The position numbers and the translations under genes were made by a program. 5,436 bases of DNA. Source: Hyphomonas sp. Its GTDB lineage: Bacteria > Pseudomonadota > Alphaproteobacteria > Caulobacterales > Hyphomonadaceae. The notes under the pieces are model-generated. The model had not been told where the DNA came from and ran no database searches. It saw only the letters and a program-made list of their open reading frames with translations. Below are positions 1 through 5,436 of this stretch, piece after piece (position 1 is the stretch's first letter; each line of letters begins with the position of its first letter). The stretch lies in assembly GCA_024743015.1 (NCBI GenBank), contig JANSXJ010000255.1, forward strand, positions 1 through 5,436, given 5' to 3'.

Positions 1-354
1 CCGACCCTATTGACGAAAACGTCGAAGTAAAGAACGCCCGGGCGTGGCCCCGATGCGGGCCACGTAGCCTGCCGCAGATTTGCCATCGAATGTGCGTCGA
101 TTGCGCCAAGGTTAGCAGGTGGTTGCCAACGAGACCCGCGCTTTGGTTGCAATTCTGTGGAAAAGCGTTCTGATTCAATGTGTTGCGTGCCTAACGAACC
201 GTGGCGTTAAGAAGGTGTTTTTGTCGCGTTTGCGGCCGGTTAAGCACTTCCGTTAGGCACGCGTTGAAAGCTTGCCGCCATGGTTTGCCTCATCACGGCG
301 CCGCGAAATTGGGGACGGTGCCGGACATAGAAACGACAACCAATGGGGGCCGTC
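1..354. other. Left-edge non-coding leader
   Basis: No complete gene is visible. A + strand frame ends with TAA at 28-30 and could be the tail of a gene entering from the left. It is followed by an 8-bp perfect hairpin (43-50 with 57-64, loop 51-56) with no T-run. On the - strand an open frame runs from a possible ATG at 85-83 off the left edge and includes the hydrophobic stretch VLYFDVFVNRVG; it has no ribosome binding site and I cannot name it. The two readings compete. From about 185 to 262 the region holds a 12-bp inverted repeat and several GTTA(A/G)G motifs, described separately, and probably carries the promoter of the Sel1-type gene. Confidence 0.5.
185..262. repeat. 12-bp perfect inverted repeat with inner GTTARG motifs
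   Basis: GCGTGCCTAACG at 185-196 is exactly the reverse complement of CGTTAGGCACGC at 251-262. A further five bases also pair just inside (AACCG at 197-201 with CGGTT at 237-241, leaving a bulge on the right arm). The hexamer GTTA(A/G)G occurs at 206-211, 239-244 and 252-257 on + and at 190-195 on -. Lying about 95 bases upstream of the Sel1-type start, it could be an operator. The motif loosely resembles the alphaproteobacterial CtrA half site TTAA, but the usual seven-base spacing is not met. Confidence 0.6.
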
Positions 355-621
355 ATGGCACGTTTTGAGATGGGTAACGCCGAGTTTGCTGGCATAGGCG
401 CTGGCGCAAATGCAGACATTCTGCTGGAAATGGGGCTGGCTTGCGCGACCGGTCGGGGCGGCACGACCGACATGGTCGCCGCGCACAAATGGTTCAACAT
501 CGCCGCGATCAAGGGCTCGGCGCGCGCCGCCGCTCTGCGCGCGGAAATCGCCGAATGTATGTCGAAGAGCGAACTGGCCAAGGCGCTGCGCGACGCTCGG
601 GACTGGATGGGCGGCCGCTGA
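355..621 (+). CDS. Small Sel1-repeat protein
   Basis: An 88-residue protein with one Sel1-like (TPR-related) helical repeat at residues about 21-60. The signature pieces are EMGLACATGRGG, then D39, AAHKWFNIAA and a following KGS turn, which match the LG-Y--G-GV--D---A--W---AA--G pattern. A charged helix follows (about 62-84) and ends ARDWMGGR. Sel1 repeats mediate protein-protein contacts; the partner here cannot be told. There is no signal peptide or membrane segment, so it should be cytosolic. I chose ATG 355 because a G-rich stretch (345-349) sits at ribosome binding distance. ATG 343 in the same frame adds MGAV and lacks such a site. The gene converges on the flavodoxin-like gene, with 24 bases between the stops. 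Confidence 0.72.
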   Translation: MARFEMGNAEFAGIGAGANADILLEMGLACATGRGGTTDMVAAHKWFNIAAIKGSARAAALRAEIAECMSKSELAKALRDARDWMGGR

Positions 622-628
622 GCCGCCC
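609..628. terminator. Possible shared terminator hairpin between convergent genes
   Basis: GGGCGGC (609-615) pairs perfectly with GCCGCCC (622-628) around a 6-base loop. It overlaps the stop of the Sel1-type gene and precedes the stop of the opposing gene. No T-run follows on either strand, so intrinsic termination is uncertain. Confidence 0.3.
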
Positions 629-645
629 GACACGCTGCTCGCGCA

Positions 646-1215
646 TCACGCGGTTGGCGTCGATCCTTGGCGATCGGCCGGCGCCGAGAACCAGCCCGCA
701 ATGGCTTCAATCTCGCGGCTGAACCGGCCCAACTCACCGGCGCGAATGCGTCGTGACGAGATCAGCCACACCTTGTTGCGGTCCTGCGGCGGGTAGAGCG
801 TGCCGACAAACAGTTGACTGACATGAACCGGGCGCACGCCCAACAGGTCGGTTAGCTCCGCCTCCACATGCGCCTGTTGGCCCGGCCGATCATAGCCGCA
901 CAGGCTGACGAAACCGTAGCGGATGATGTTGCCCTTGAGCGCGCGCATCGCCGCCGCCATCGGCATCGCGACGTGCATGTCCCACAAGGGCGCCATAAAC
1001 AGGATCTCATCGTAGCTGGCGGGATCGAGATCCAGTGGACGGATGGCCGCTTGCCGCTTGAACATCAGGTCGAGCGCGACCGACCATTGCGTTCGCCGCC
1101 GCACGTCGCGCACTTCCAATACATCCGCGCCCAATCGCCCGCCCAGATGCTGCGCCAACACCAAATTGTTGCCTGTCAGCGAATAGACGACGATGGCCAG
1201 ACGCGGCGATGCCAT
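646..1215 (-). CDS. Flavodoxin-like protein
   Basis: A 189-residue protein with a flavodoxin-type Rossmann layout. The first strand, RLAIVVYSLTGNN (residues 5-17), ends in an S-x-TGN-N loop like the FMN-phosphate loop of flavodoxins. A second strand, ILFMAPLWDMHVAMPM (71-86), and a third, YGFVSLCGYDRPGQ (100-113), match the regions that flank the isoalloxazine ring in the family. FMN binding and an electron-transfer or quinone/flavin reductase role are therefore likely, but the substrate is unknown. No signal peptide is seen. The start is supported by GGGAGGAA at 1227-1220 (- strand), six bases before ATG. The C-terminal tail (about 176-189) is Ser/Thr/Pro-rich and probably disordered. It converges on the Sel1-type gene; no functional link is evident. 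Confidence 0.78.
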   Translation of the reverse strand: MASPRLAIVVYSLTGNNLVLAQHLGGRLGADVLEVRDVRRRTQWSVALDLMFKRQAAIRPLDLDPASYDEILFMAPLWDMHVAMPMAAAMRALKGNIIRYGFVSLCGYDRPGQQAHVEAELTDLLGVRPVHVSQLFVGTLYPPQDRNKVWLISSRRIRAGELGRFSREIEAIAGWFSAPADRQGSTPTA

Positions 1216-1620
1216 GCGCTTCCTCCCATCAAATGCGTCACGCGAGCTTTGCCAGCGCCAAGGCGACAGTCAAGCGCCCATGTCCAAGTGCCGGACGGAG
1301 CCGGAAACCGATGCGTCGTTCGCACGACGCGGTTCAAGGTCCGCGCCATGCACCAAGGAGCCCCGGCCTTTTTCGCAACCATCGCACCAGTGTGATCGCT
1401 TCGATCCAGGCGATACCGAAGCTGGAGACTGTGCGCGTGGACCAAGGTGACAGATGGGGCGGTCGGTCGACCGAACGGTCCGGTATCGCTAGGCCGTCCA
1501 TTGCCGGATGAGGTGCTGAATTGCGCGTTCATCGGGGCAGGGGCCTTGCTGCCTCAGCGATCAAAGCGATGACGGCGCGCAGGCCCGATTGTGCATCGTC
1601 GGAGGAAAGGCCTGCCGCAG

Positions 1621-1664
1621 TTTCCCGGGCTTTCGGGGTCCATTGCCCGGGCGTTCCGGGTGAA
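1621..1664. repeat. Degenerate 22-bp tandem repeat
   Basis: Bases 1621-1642 and 1643-1664 align without gaps at 17 of 22 positions by my hand count. Both copies contain CCCGGGC. It lies about 65 bases upstream of the tRNA, and its function is unknown. Confidence 0.4.
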
Positions 1665-1690
1665 CCTGAAAGAAACTGCGAACGCCGCGG

Positions 1691-1719
1691 TTGCCATAGG
1701 CCGCGAAATCTTGGAATAA
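1691..1719 (+). promoter_or_regulatory. Candidate tRNA promoter
   Basis: TTGCCA (1691-1696) resembles a -35 box. GAATAA (1714-1719), 17 bases downstream, is a weak -10 candidate. The position would start transcription just before the mature tRNA 5' end. The -10 match is poor, so this is tentative. Confidence 0.3.
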
Positions 1720-1727
1720 GCCGGTTA

Positions 1728-1818
1728 GGAGAGGTGGCCGAGTGGTCGAAGGCGCTCCCCTGCTAAGGGAGTATACCCCAAAAGGGTATCGAGGGTTCGA
1801 ATCCCTTCCTCTCCGCCA
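1728..1818 (+). tRNA. tRNA-Ser (anticodon GCT)
   Basis: A complete class II tRNA that reads AGC/AGU serine codons. The acceptor stem GGAGAGG (1728-1734) pairs with CCTCTCC (1808-1814), followed by discriminator G1815 and encoded CCA (1816-1818). The anticodon arm is CTCCC (1755-1759), loop 1760-1766, GGGAG (1767-1771), with anticodon GCT at 1762-1764. A long variable arm, typical of tRNA-Ser, pairs ATACCC (1773-1778) with GGGTAT (1784-1789). The T arm is 1791-1807 with loop TTCGAAT. The gene is intact. If the downstream recombinase integrated here, the 3' half was restored by the element; no second copy of the 3' end was seen in this window. Confidence 0.97.
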
Positions 1819-2217
1819 CGCTTTCGATTTAAATATATGAAATCAAATAGATTTCCCCTTCTGCTGTCAAGACGGCCCCACATCGGGCCCCACGTCCATT
1901 CGTGGCTTCAAGCGTTGCATCTGGATGCCTTCAGATTTGATCGCTTGACAGCGTATTGCCTAGCCCATTGAGTCGGGCCATAAAGTTATCGCAATCGAAT
2001 CTGTCTCGCGCATGATGGGCTCCACGCCGACTGCAGGGTCGACATCGTCATGTCCGCATCCAAAAGATCAACCGCTCTCAGAAACAAAAGCTTTCTGGCG
2101 CAATCCACTTCCGGGTGCGCCAATGGTGACCTGTTCTCCAGCTTAGGTCAGGAGGACGGTCAAGCCATAGCCGGCAGCGCGACTGGTGCTGACTGACCGG
2201 AAGACGCGCACGGCGAT
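1819..2217. other. Gene-free region between tRNA and recombinase operon
   Basis: Four hundred bases with no convincing gene. The first 35 form an AT-rich tract containing a 6-bp hairpin GAAATC/GATTTC (1839-1844 with 1850-1855). Then comes the multi-hairpin block at 1863-1952. A perfect TTGACA (1945-1950) lies inside that block but lacks a good -10; TTGCCT (1956-1961) with CATAAA (1979-1984), 17 bases apart, is a weak promoter candidate for the operon. A 44-codon frame from ATG 2012 to TAG 2144-2146 has no ribosome binding site or recognisable motif. GACAT-CGTC-ATGTC (2041-2054) is another small palindrome. In integrated elements this position usually holds integrase and excisionase binding sites; that role here is inferred. 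Confidence 0.45.
1863..1952. repeat. Nested inverted repeats, possible three-way junction
   Basis: GCTGTCAAG (1863-1871) pairs perfectly with CTTGACAGC (1944-1952) and encloses two hairpins: CCACG/CGTGG (1890-1894, 1901-1905) and ATCTGGA/TTCAGAT (1919-1925, 1930-1936, one G-T). TCAAGCG (1908-1914) can instead pair with CGCTTGA (1942-1948), so the right arm has two possible partners. GGCCCCAC is also repeated 12 bases apart (1874-1881 and 1886-1893). Candidates are recombinase or excisionase binding sites, or a structured transcript. Confidence 0.5.
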
Positions 2218-2616
2218 GTGTACATCGAGGCAAGTCAGCCGGGCGCGCCCAGGTCGAGTCGCGAGGATCGTCGACATGACGGTCCGAGCCTTGGCTTAGA
2301 TGTTGAGCGGACTGGAGGTGATCCGCGGAACCCTTCGGCGGAGACAGACAACCCGATCCGCAAGCCTGACGACACGAAATCGCCCGCAGCTTTGGTTGGC
2401 AGATCCAAGCAGGTGAAGGCGCCGCAGTTTGGTCGGGTCATGACCGTGAAGGAAGTCGCAAGCTATTACCGGGTCAGCCCGGCGACAATCTGGCGGTGGC
2501 AGAAGAAAGTCCCAGACTTTCCCCATCCATTCAATGTCGGTGAGAACTCGACGCGCTGGGATCGGCGACAGATCGAGGAATACCACCGAAGACAGATGGA
2601 GAGTGCCCAGCGCTAG
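2218..2616 (+). CDS. AlpA-like helix-turn-helix protein (probable excisionase/regulator)
   Basis: The 132-residue reading frame has two parts. Residues about 75-125 form an AlpA/MerR-type HTH: MTVKEVASYYRVSP, then the recognition helix ATIWRWQKK, then a wing-like FPHPFNVGENSTRW and a final helix DRRQIEEYHRR. Phage-derived proteins of this family act as excisionases or as activators of the neighbouring integrase gene. Residues 1-74 are rich in Pro, Asp, Arg and Ser, look disordered and match nothing I know. The listed start is GTG 2218 with no good ribosome binding site. ATG 2440 would give a 58-residue protein that is just the HTH domain, near the family's usual short size, but it also lacks a clear site. 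The stop lies 8 bases before the recombinase start, so the two are probably co-transcribed and translationally coupled. The domain call is firm; the start is not. Confidence 0.75.
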   Translation: MYIEASQPGAPRSSREDRRHDGPSLGLDVERTGGDPRNPSAETDNPIRKPDDTKSPAALVGRSKQVKAPQFGRVMTVKEVASYYRVSPATIWRWQKKVPDFPHPFNVGENSTRWDRRQIEEYHRRQMESAQR

Positions 2617-2624
2617 GTCGCGCC

Positions 2625-4376
2625 ATGCCGCGTCGACACGACCCGAGCAAGGCGCGTCGACACGACCCGAGCAAGGCGCGCCGCCACTGGTACTACACGC
2701 GCCAGCAACTGTGTGATCTCTATTGCGTTTGCGATACCACCATCACGAACTGGAAGCGCGAGGGCCTGCAAGCGATCGACGACACGCGACCTCAGGCCTT
2801 TCACGGTTTCGAGGTTCGCCGTTTTCTTTCTGTAGAAAACTTCGGTGCGAACCGGGAATCCAGAGAAGGAAGGCTCTTCTGCCCGCAGTGCCACCGATAT
2901 ATGCCGCTGGCGCGCAAGACGATCAGCCTGCAACGCGATGATCTCAAACACGACCAAATGAGTGGCCATTGCATTCAATGCGCCACGACGCTTCAGGCCT
3001 ATGTGCCCGCTTGGGAGATTGGCGATATCTATATTGCGGCCGCAAACAACGCCCCAGACTCGTCCGCCAATACGGGCGGGCCGGTCTCGGGGCAAACTGC
3101 AGCAAGAAGAGATTTCGTGGCGCCTGAAACCGACAACATCAACAAGCGGTGGTTGTTCCGGTATCAGCAATATCTGGTCGAGAACCGCGGCTACGATGAC
3201 GATACGGTGGATGCGCTCGCTGGCGCGTGCCAGCGCGATCAACAGCAACAAGCCATTCGCGCGCTACTCCGAGAAACACGCCATCACTGTGAAAAACGCG
3301 ATGAGGCGCCTATTCGAGGGGCAGCCGCCCGAGCTGAGCCTTCCGACAGTTGTTCGCGCGCTCAATCACTGCAACGCTTCTTTGACCGGCTCGCAAAACA
3401 GGAGCGTGTGAAACTCCCGCGTGACTTGGGCGGCTACTTCCAGCTCAAAAAGCGCGAACGCAGGCTGGCGAGCCTTGCCGTCAAGGGTACCGAGCTCAGC
3501 TTCGCACAAGCTGTGAGCATATTCCGGGTGATGCCTGGATCCGACGGGATCGAGTTGCGCAACAAGGCGATCATCGCGCTGCTGTTGATGACCGGCATCC
3601 GCGTCGATGCGCTGGCGAGCCTGCGCGGCAAACATGTCGATGTGCGATCCTGGTGGATCAACCAGCTGCCGCCGGAAGTCCGAACCAAGCACGACAAGCA
3701 TATTCGCAGCTACTGCCTCGACCTCGGGTCGGGGATGCGTGAGGCCCTGGCCGCATGGGCGCACTGGCGCGATCGTAAGCGGTTTAGCGACAATGATGCG
3801 TTCTTCCTGCCCGATCCGTTCATTACGCCAAACGGGATCGGTTTGGGATATCGGTCCGCAGACGCGCACCATCCCGCCGCCCCGTGGAAATCAACCGACC
3901 GTGTCCGCACCGTCATCAGGTCCGCGGCGGAGGCTGCCGGTTTTGGCGAGCTTGCCATCGGCGCGCATGACTTCAGGAAGGTGAGCCACTCTTACCTGTT
4001 ATCCAACGCCGACATGACTGAACGGCATCACGTCGCCCTACAGCTCAGTCTTGGCCACGAGCCGCGCGAAACGCTCCACAAACACTACAGTCATGTGCCC
4101 GACGTCGAGCGTGAAGCCGCCCTTGACGAACTGTGCCGGATGGCGAGTGGCAGATCCGACACCAACCTTGCATTGACCTGCGAACGAAGTTTGGTTCCTG
4201 AAGATGACCCCGACTACGGTCGCGCTCGACAGGCACACGCCAGAGCCAATGGCGCGATCCGGCACATGGGGTTCCAGCAGGGTCTACGCATTTGCTTGAA
4301 TGCACCGGCCGTGCATCAGCACCGAACGCAAGTACATCGGTTTGTTATTGGCCGTGGGTCAGATGCCGGGCGGTAG
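2625..4376 (+). CDS. Tyrosine recombinase with N-terminal HTH and zinc ribbon; internal frame slip
   Basis: A 583-residue site-specific recombinase/integrase of the tyrosine family. Domain order: a duplicated RRHDPSKA octapeptide (residues 3-18), an HTH (about 23-50, with CDTTITNWKREGL), a zinc ribbon (CPQC 86-89, CIQC 116-119), a linker, a core-binding domain (about 170-275), and the catalytic domain (about 290-500). The full catalytic set is visible: R326 in TGIRVDAL, K355 in the RTKHDK hairpin, H448 and R451 in HDFRK, H478 in LGHEP, and nucleophile Y488 in HKHYSHV. Canonical integrases lack the first two domains, which may bind DNA. Residues about 203-251 are low-complexity and unlike a core-binding domain, while the +1 frame encodes fitting sequence (see the first finding). 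About 95 residues follow Y488, more than usual. The start is ATG 2625, 8 bases after the preceding stop, with only a weak AGGT upstream. It probably acts at the tRNA-Ser locus. Confidence 0.85.
   Translation: MPRRHDPSKARRHDPSKARRHWYYTRQQLCDLYCVCDTTITNWKREGLQAIDDTRPQAFHGFEVRRFLSVENFGANRESREGRLFCPQCHRYMPLARKTISLQRDDLKHDQMSGHCIQCATTLQAYVPAWEIGDIYIAAANNAPDSSANTGGPVSGQTAARRDFVAPETDNINKRWLFRYQQYLVENRGYDDDTVDALAGACQRDQQQQAIRALLRETRHHCEKRDEAPIRGAAARAEPSDSCSRAQSLQRFFDRLAKQERVKLPRDLGGYFQLKKRERRLASLAVKGTELSFAQAVSIFRVMPGSDGIELRNKAIIALLLMTGIRVDALASLRGKHVDVRSWWINQLPPEVRTKHDKHIRSYCLDLGSGMREALAAWAHWRDRKRFSDNDAFFLPDPFITPNGIGLGYRSADAHHPAAPWKSTDRVRTVIRSAAEAAGFGELAIGAHDFRKVSHSYLLSNADMTERHHVALQLSLGHEPRETLHKHYSHVPDVEREAALDELCRMASGRSDTNLALTCERSLVPEDDPDYGRARQAHARANGAIRHMGFQQGLRICLNAPAVHQHRTQVHRFVIGRGSDAGR
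2629..2680 (+). repeat. In-frame 24-bp tandem duplication
   Basis: Bases 2631-2654 and 2655-2678 are identical, and the identity runs two bases further on either side of the unit. Each copy encodes RRHDPSKA, followed by a third partial RRH. It sits at the extreme N terminus of the recombinase gene and adds eight residues without changing the frame. Confidence 0.95.
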
Positions 4377-4405
4377 ACGAAGGTCGACATCGAAGGAGGA
4401 CGCCA

Positions 4406-4843
4406 ATGAGCCATCGCGTTGCGATCGTCGGGTTGCGTAACTACCCGAACCCCAACTGCGTCTATGACAATGTCCGCAGACTACCAAACGATTGTATCGT
4501 CATCTCCGGCGGGGTGCGTGGCGTTGACAGCTGGGCCGTTCGGGCTGCGCACCAGCCCGGACTGGCGGCAGAGGTCGTCAAGGCCGACTGGGATAGGTAC
4601 GGTCGCCGTGCGGGGCCGATCCGCAACGCCGAGATTGTCGCACGCTGCGATCGGTTGATCGCATTCTGGGATGGTCTTAGCTGCGGAACTCTGAACACGG
4701 TCGTTCAAGCCGTTGAGGCTCGGGTGTCAACAACCGTTCTCGGACCAGACGGCGCCGAAGTCGCGCTCCAACAAGCCATCCACATCGCCGAGGACGCGGG
4801 CGTTGTTGAGCGGATCCGCAGAGCGAAGGCTCGATCGGCATAG
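4406..4843 (+). CDS. SLOG/DUF2493 (YspA-like) nucleotide-binding-fold protein
   Basis: A 145-residue single-domain Rossmann-like protein. It starts with strand HRVAIVGLRNY (3-13), a variant of the G-x-R loop. Then come the glycine-rich IVISGGVRGVDSWA (31-44), ADWDRYGRRAGPIRNAEIV (60-78) and AFWDGLSCGT (86-95). These match the DUF2493 branch of the SLOG superfamily, relatives of DprA and LOG proteins, which are thought to bind nucleotides or nucleotide-derived ligands; the exact ligand is not known. The start is decided by AAGGAGGA (4393-4400), five bases before ATG 4406; an upstream TTG at 4292 in the same frame would overlap the recombinase and has no comparable site. The gene begins 29 bases after the recombinase stop, so it is likely last in the operon. 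Family members are common in phages and mobile islands, often as single genes of unknown role. Confidence 0.85.
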   Translation: MSHRVAIVGLRNYPNPNCVYDNVRRLPNDCIVISGGVRGVDSWAVRAAHQPGLAAEVVKADWDRYGRRAGPIRNAEIVARCDRLIAFWDGLSCGTLNTVVQAVEARVSTTVLGPDGAEVALQQAIHIAEDAGVVERIRRAKARSA

Positions 4844-5170
4844 CCGGTGCCCGTCATCCGCAGCAAGATCCCAGAGCGAAATACGCTGGCGTGATGGATT
4901 GAGCAGCACGTTGAACCTGTTCCAGCTGCACTGGCATCGCGTTCGCCAACTGCGCGTAGCGAAGCACTTGGCCGATGCTTCATGGAGATCCGTGGATTTC
5001 GCAAAGCAGCAACGATCGCACCGTGAAAAGCGCAATCGAGATCGCACGTTTGCATTTCTGCCTTAAAATACGAAGACTCGGGCATTGATCGACTCAAGCA
5101 GCCCTGAATGCCGGTCGCTCATCTGCATGATTAAAACGTCCGAGACCGTATTAACCAGGGCCGGCAGCGC
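4844..5170. other. Region with no intact gene, coding-like remnant at about 4874-5066
   Basis: No complete gene is supported. A + strand frame ending with TAA at 5064-5066 reads coding-like from about 4880: LSSTLNLFQLHWHRVRQLR, then AKHLADASWRSVDF. About 70% of its third codon positions are G or C in the better part. It has no start of its own and upstream runs antisense-like through the SLOG gene, so it may be a decayed fragment or chance. TAAAAT at 5064-5069 resembles a -10 box but has no -35 at a proper distance. Confidence 0.35.
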
Positions 5171-5436
5171 TTATCGCTCAATCAACGTCCGGAACTGGAA
5201 GTTTTGACGGATCAAGTTGAGAGCTGGCTCGACGATGCGGAAAAGCGCTGAGCGTCCTGGCGAGTTTTCAGCTCGTTCTCCGCCCCGGCCACTCCTGGCG
5301 TAAAGCGGCCAAGGCATTGACCACTTCCAGGCTCGGTTGCCGTTTGCGCCGGCGAATGGAATTCTTGATCGCATCGCAGGCAACAGAACCACATGGAAAG
5401 GACGATCGTGCGGGGTGTTGGCATGTGGCTTTTCAA
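5171..5436 (-). pseudogene. Possible decayed coding region, frame-shifted, unidentified
   Basis: On the - strand, coding-like pieces lie in different frames. One frame (about 5381 down to 5271) reads AIKNSIRRRKRQPSLEVVN and then ALAALRQEWPG, and stops at TGA 5270-5268; it is also closed upstream by TGA at 5435-5433 and has no usable start. Another frame ends LFRIVEPALNLIRQN-FQFRTLIER with TAA at 5173-5171. By hand count, over 70% of third codon positions are G or C in both pieces. This pattern fits a gene broken by one or more indels, cut by the window edge. I do not recognise the family. A + strand frame ending EVLTDQVESWLDDAEKR (TGA 5249-5251) competes for part of it. Confidence 0.25.

Larger units (their letters stand above)
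1228..1727. other. Gene-free stretch before the tRNA
   Basis: About 500 bases without a convincing coding region. Open frames on both strands have poor composition, no ribosome binding site and no recognisable motif. Small structures seen: a perfect 12-bp palindrome TCGGTCGACCGA (1463-1474), a hairpin GATCG-CTT-CGATC (1394-1406), and a degenerate 22-bp tandem repeat (1621-1664). The right end probably carries the tRNA promoter. Confidence 0.5.

Noticed and set aside
253..737. Two long - strand open frames opposite the Sel1-type gene
   Set aside because: They are antisense to a gene with a recognisable Sel1 repeat, have no ribosome binding site and read as low-complexity Arg/Ala/Ser sequence.
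868..1395. A 175-codon + strand frame
   Set aside because: It is the shadow of the flavodoxin-like gene; its composition is His/Arg/Gln-rich with no family motif.
1176..1532. A 118-codon - strand frame overlapping the flavodoxin-like start
   Set aside because: It overlaps a well-supported start, has no good ribosome binding site and shows no recognisable domain.
1521..1766. A + strand frame running into the tRNA
   Set aside because: Its last part is the tRNA sequence itself, giving a spurious peptide often seen when tRNA-Ser is translated.
1874..1893. Short repeats after the tRNA as a CRISPR-like array
   Set aside because: Only two 8-base copies 12 bases apart, with no spacers of regular length and no cas-like gene.
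2012..2146. A 44-codon frame from ATG 2012
   Set aside because: It has no ribosome binding site, a Ser/Pro/Thr-rich product and no conserved motif; it may be chance.
2613..3251. A 212-codon - strand frame
   Set aside because: It is antisense to the HTH-zinc-ribbon half of the recombinase, whose motifs are clear on the + strand.
2962..3411. The + strand frame overlapping the recombinase, as an independent gene
   Set aside because: Only its last third looks protein-like, and that part is best read as the displaced core-binding domain of the recombinase rather than a separate gene.
4705..5097. Two - strand frames across the SLOG 3' end
   Set aside because: They are largely antisense to the SLOG gene, Arg/Ser/Cys-rich, and without start signals or motifs.
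2171..5170. The 10-base string CCGGCAGCGC near 2171 and again at 5161 as an att repeat pair
   Set aside because: It is too short and GC-generic to mean anything, and it does not match the tRNA 3' end expected for a tRNA-targeting integrase.

Overview
The window is GC-rich bacterial DNA. Its gene styles (a short Sel1-type protein, a flavodoxin-like protein, and an AlpA-like regulator beside an unusual tyrosine recombinase) point to an alphaproteobacterium. That placement is inferred from general resemblance; no marker gene confirms it. The window splits into an ordinary chromosomal left part and a mobile-element-like right part, joined at a serine tRNA gene.

Left part (1-1727): a non-coding leader with an inverted repeat precedes a small Sel1-repeat protein on the + strand (355-621). 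It converges on a flavodoxin-like protein on the - strand (646-1215), with a GC-rich hairpin between the two stops. About 500 bases without a convincing gene follow, up to the tRNA.

Boundary (1728-1818): an intact tRNA-Ser with anticodon GCT and encoded CCA. tRNA 3' ends are classic integration targets for tyrosine recombinases. Right after it come a short AT-rich tract and a densely self-complementary stretch (1863-1952), in a 400-base region with no clear gene.

Right part (2218-4843): three closely spaced + strand genes form a probable operon. They are an AlpA/excisionase-like HTH protein, a 583-residue protein with HTH, zinc-ribbon and tyrosine-recombinase parts, and a SLOG/DUF2493 nucleotide-binding-fold protein with a strong ribosome binding site. 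The likely logic is control of excision or integration, strand exchange at an att site (possibly the tRNA-Ser), and a cargo or signalling protein. The recombinase keeps all expected catalytic residues. However, its core-binding domain seems to be read out of frame over about 48 codons (about 3230-3377), between two compensating one-base changes. This is the most checkable oddity here.

Right edge (4844-5436): no intact gene. Short coding-like pieces in changing frames suggest decayed genes. No second copy of the tRNA 3' end was seen, so if this is an island its far end lies outside the window.
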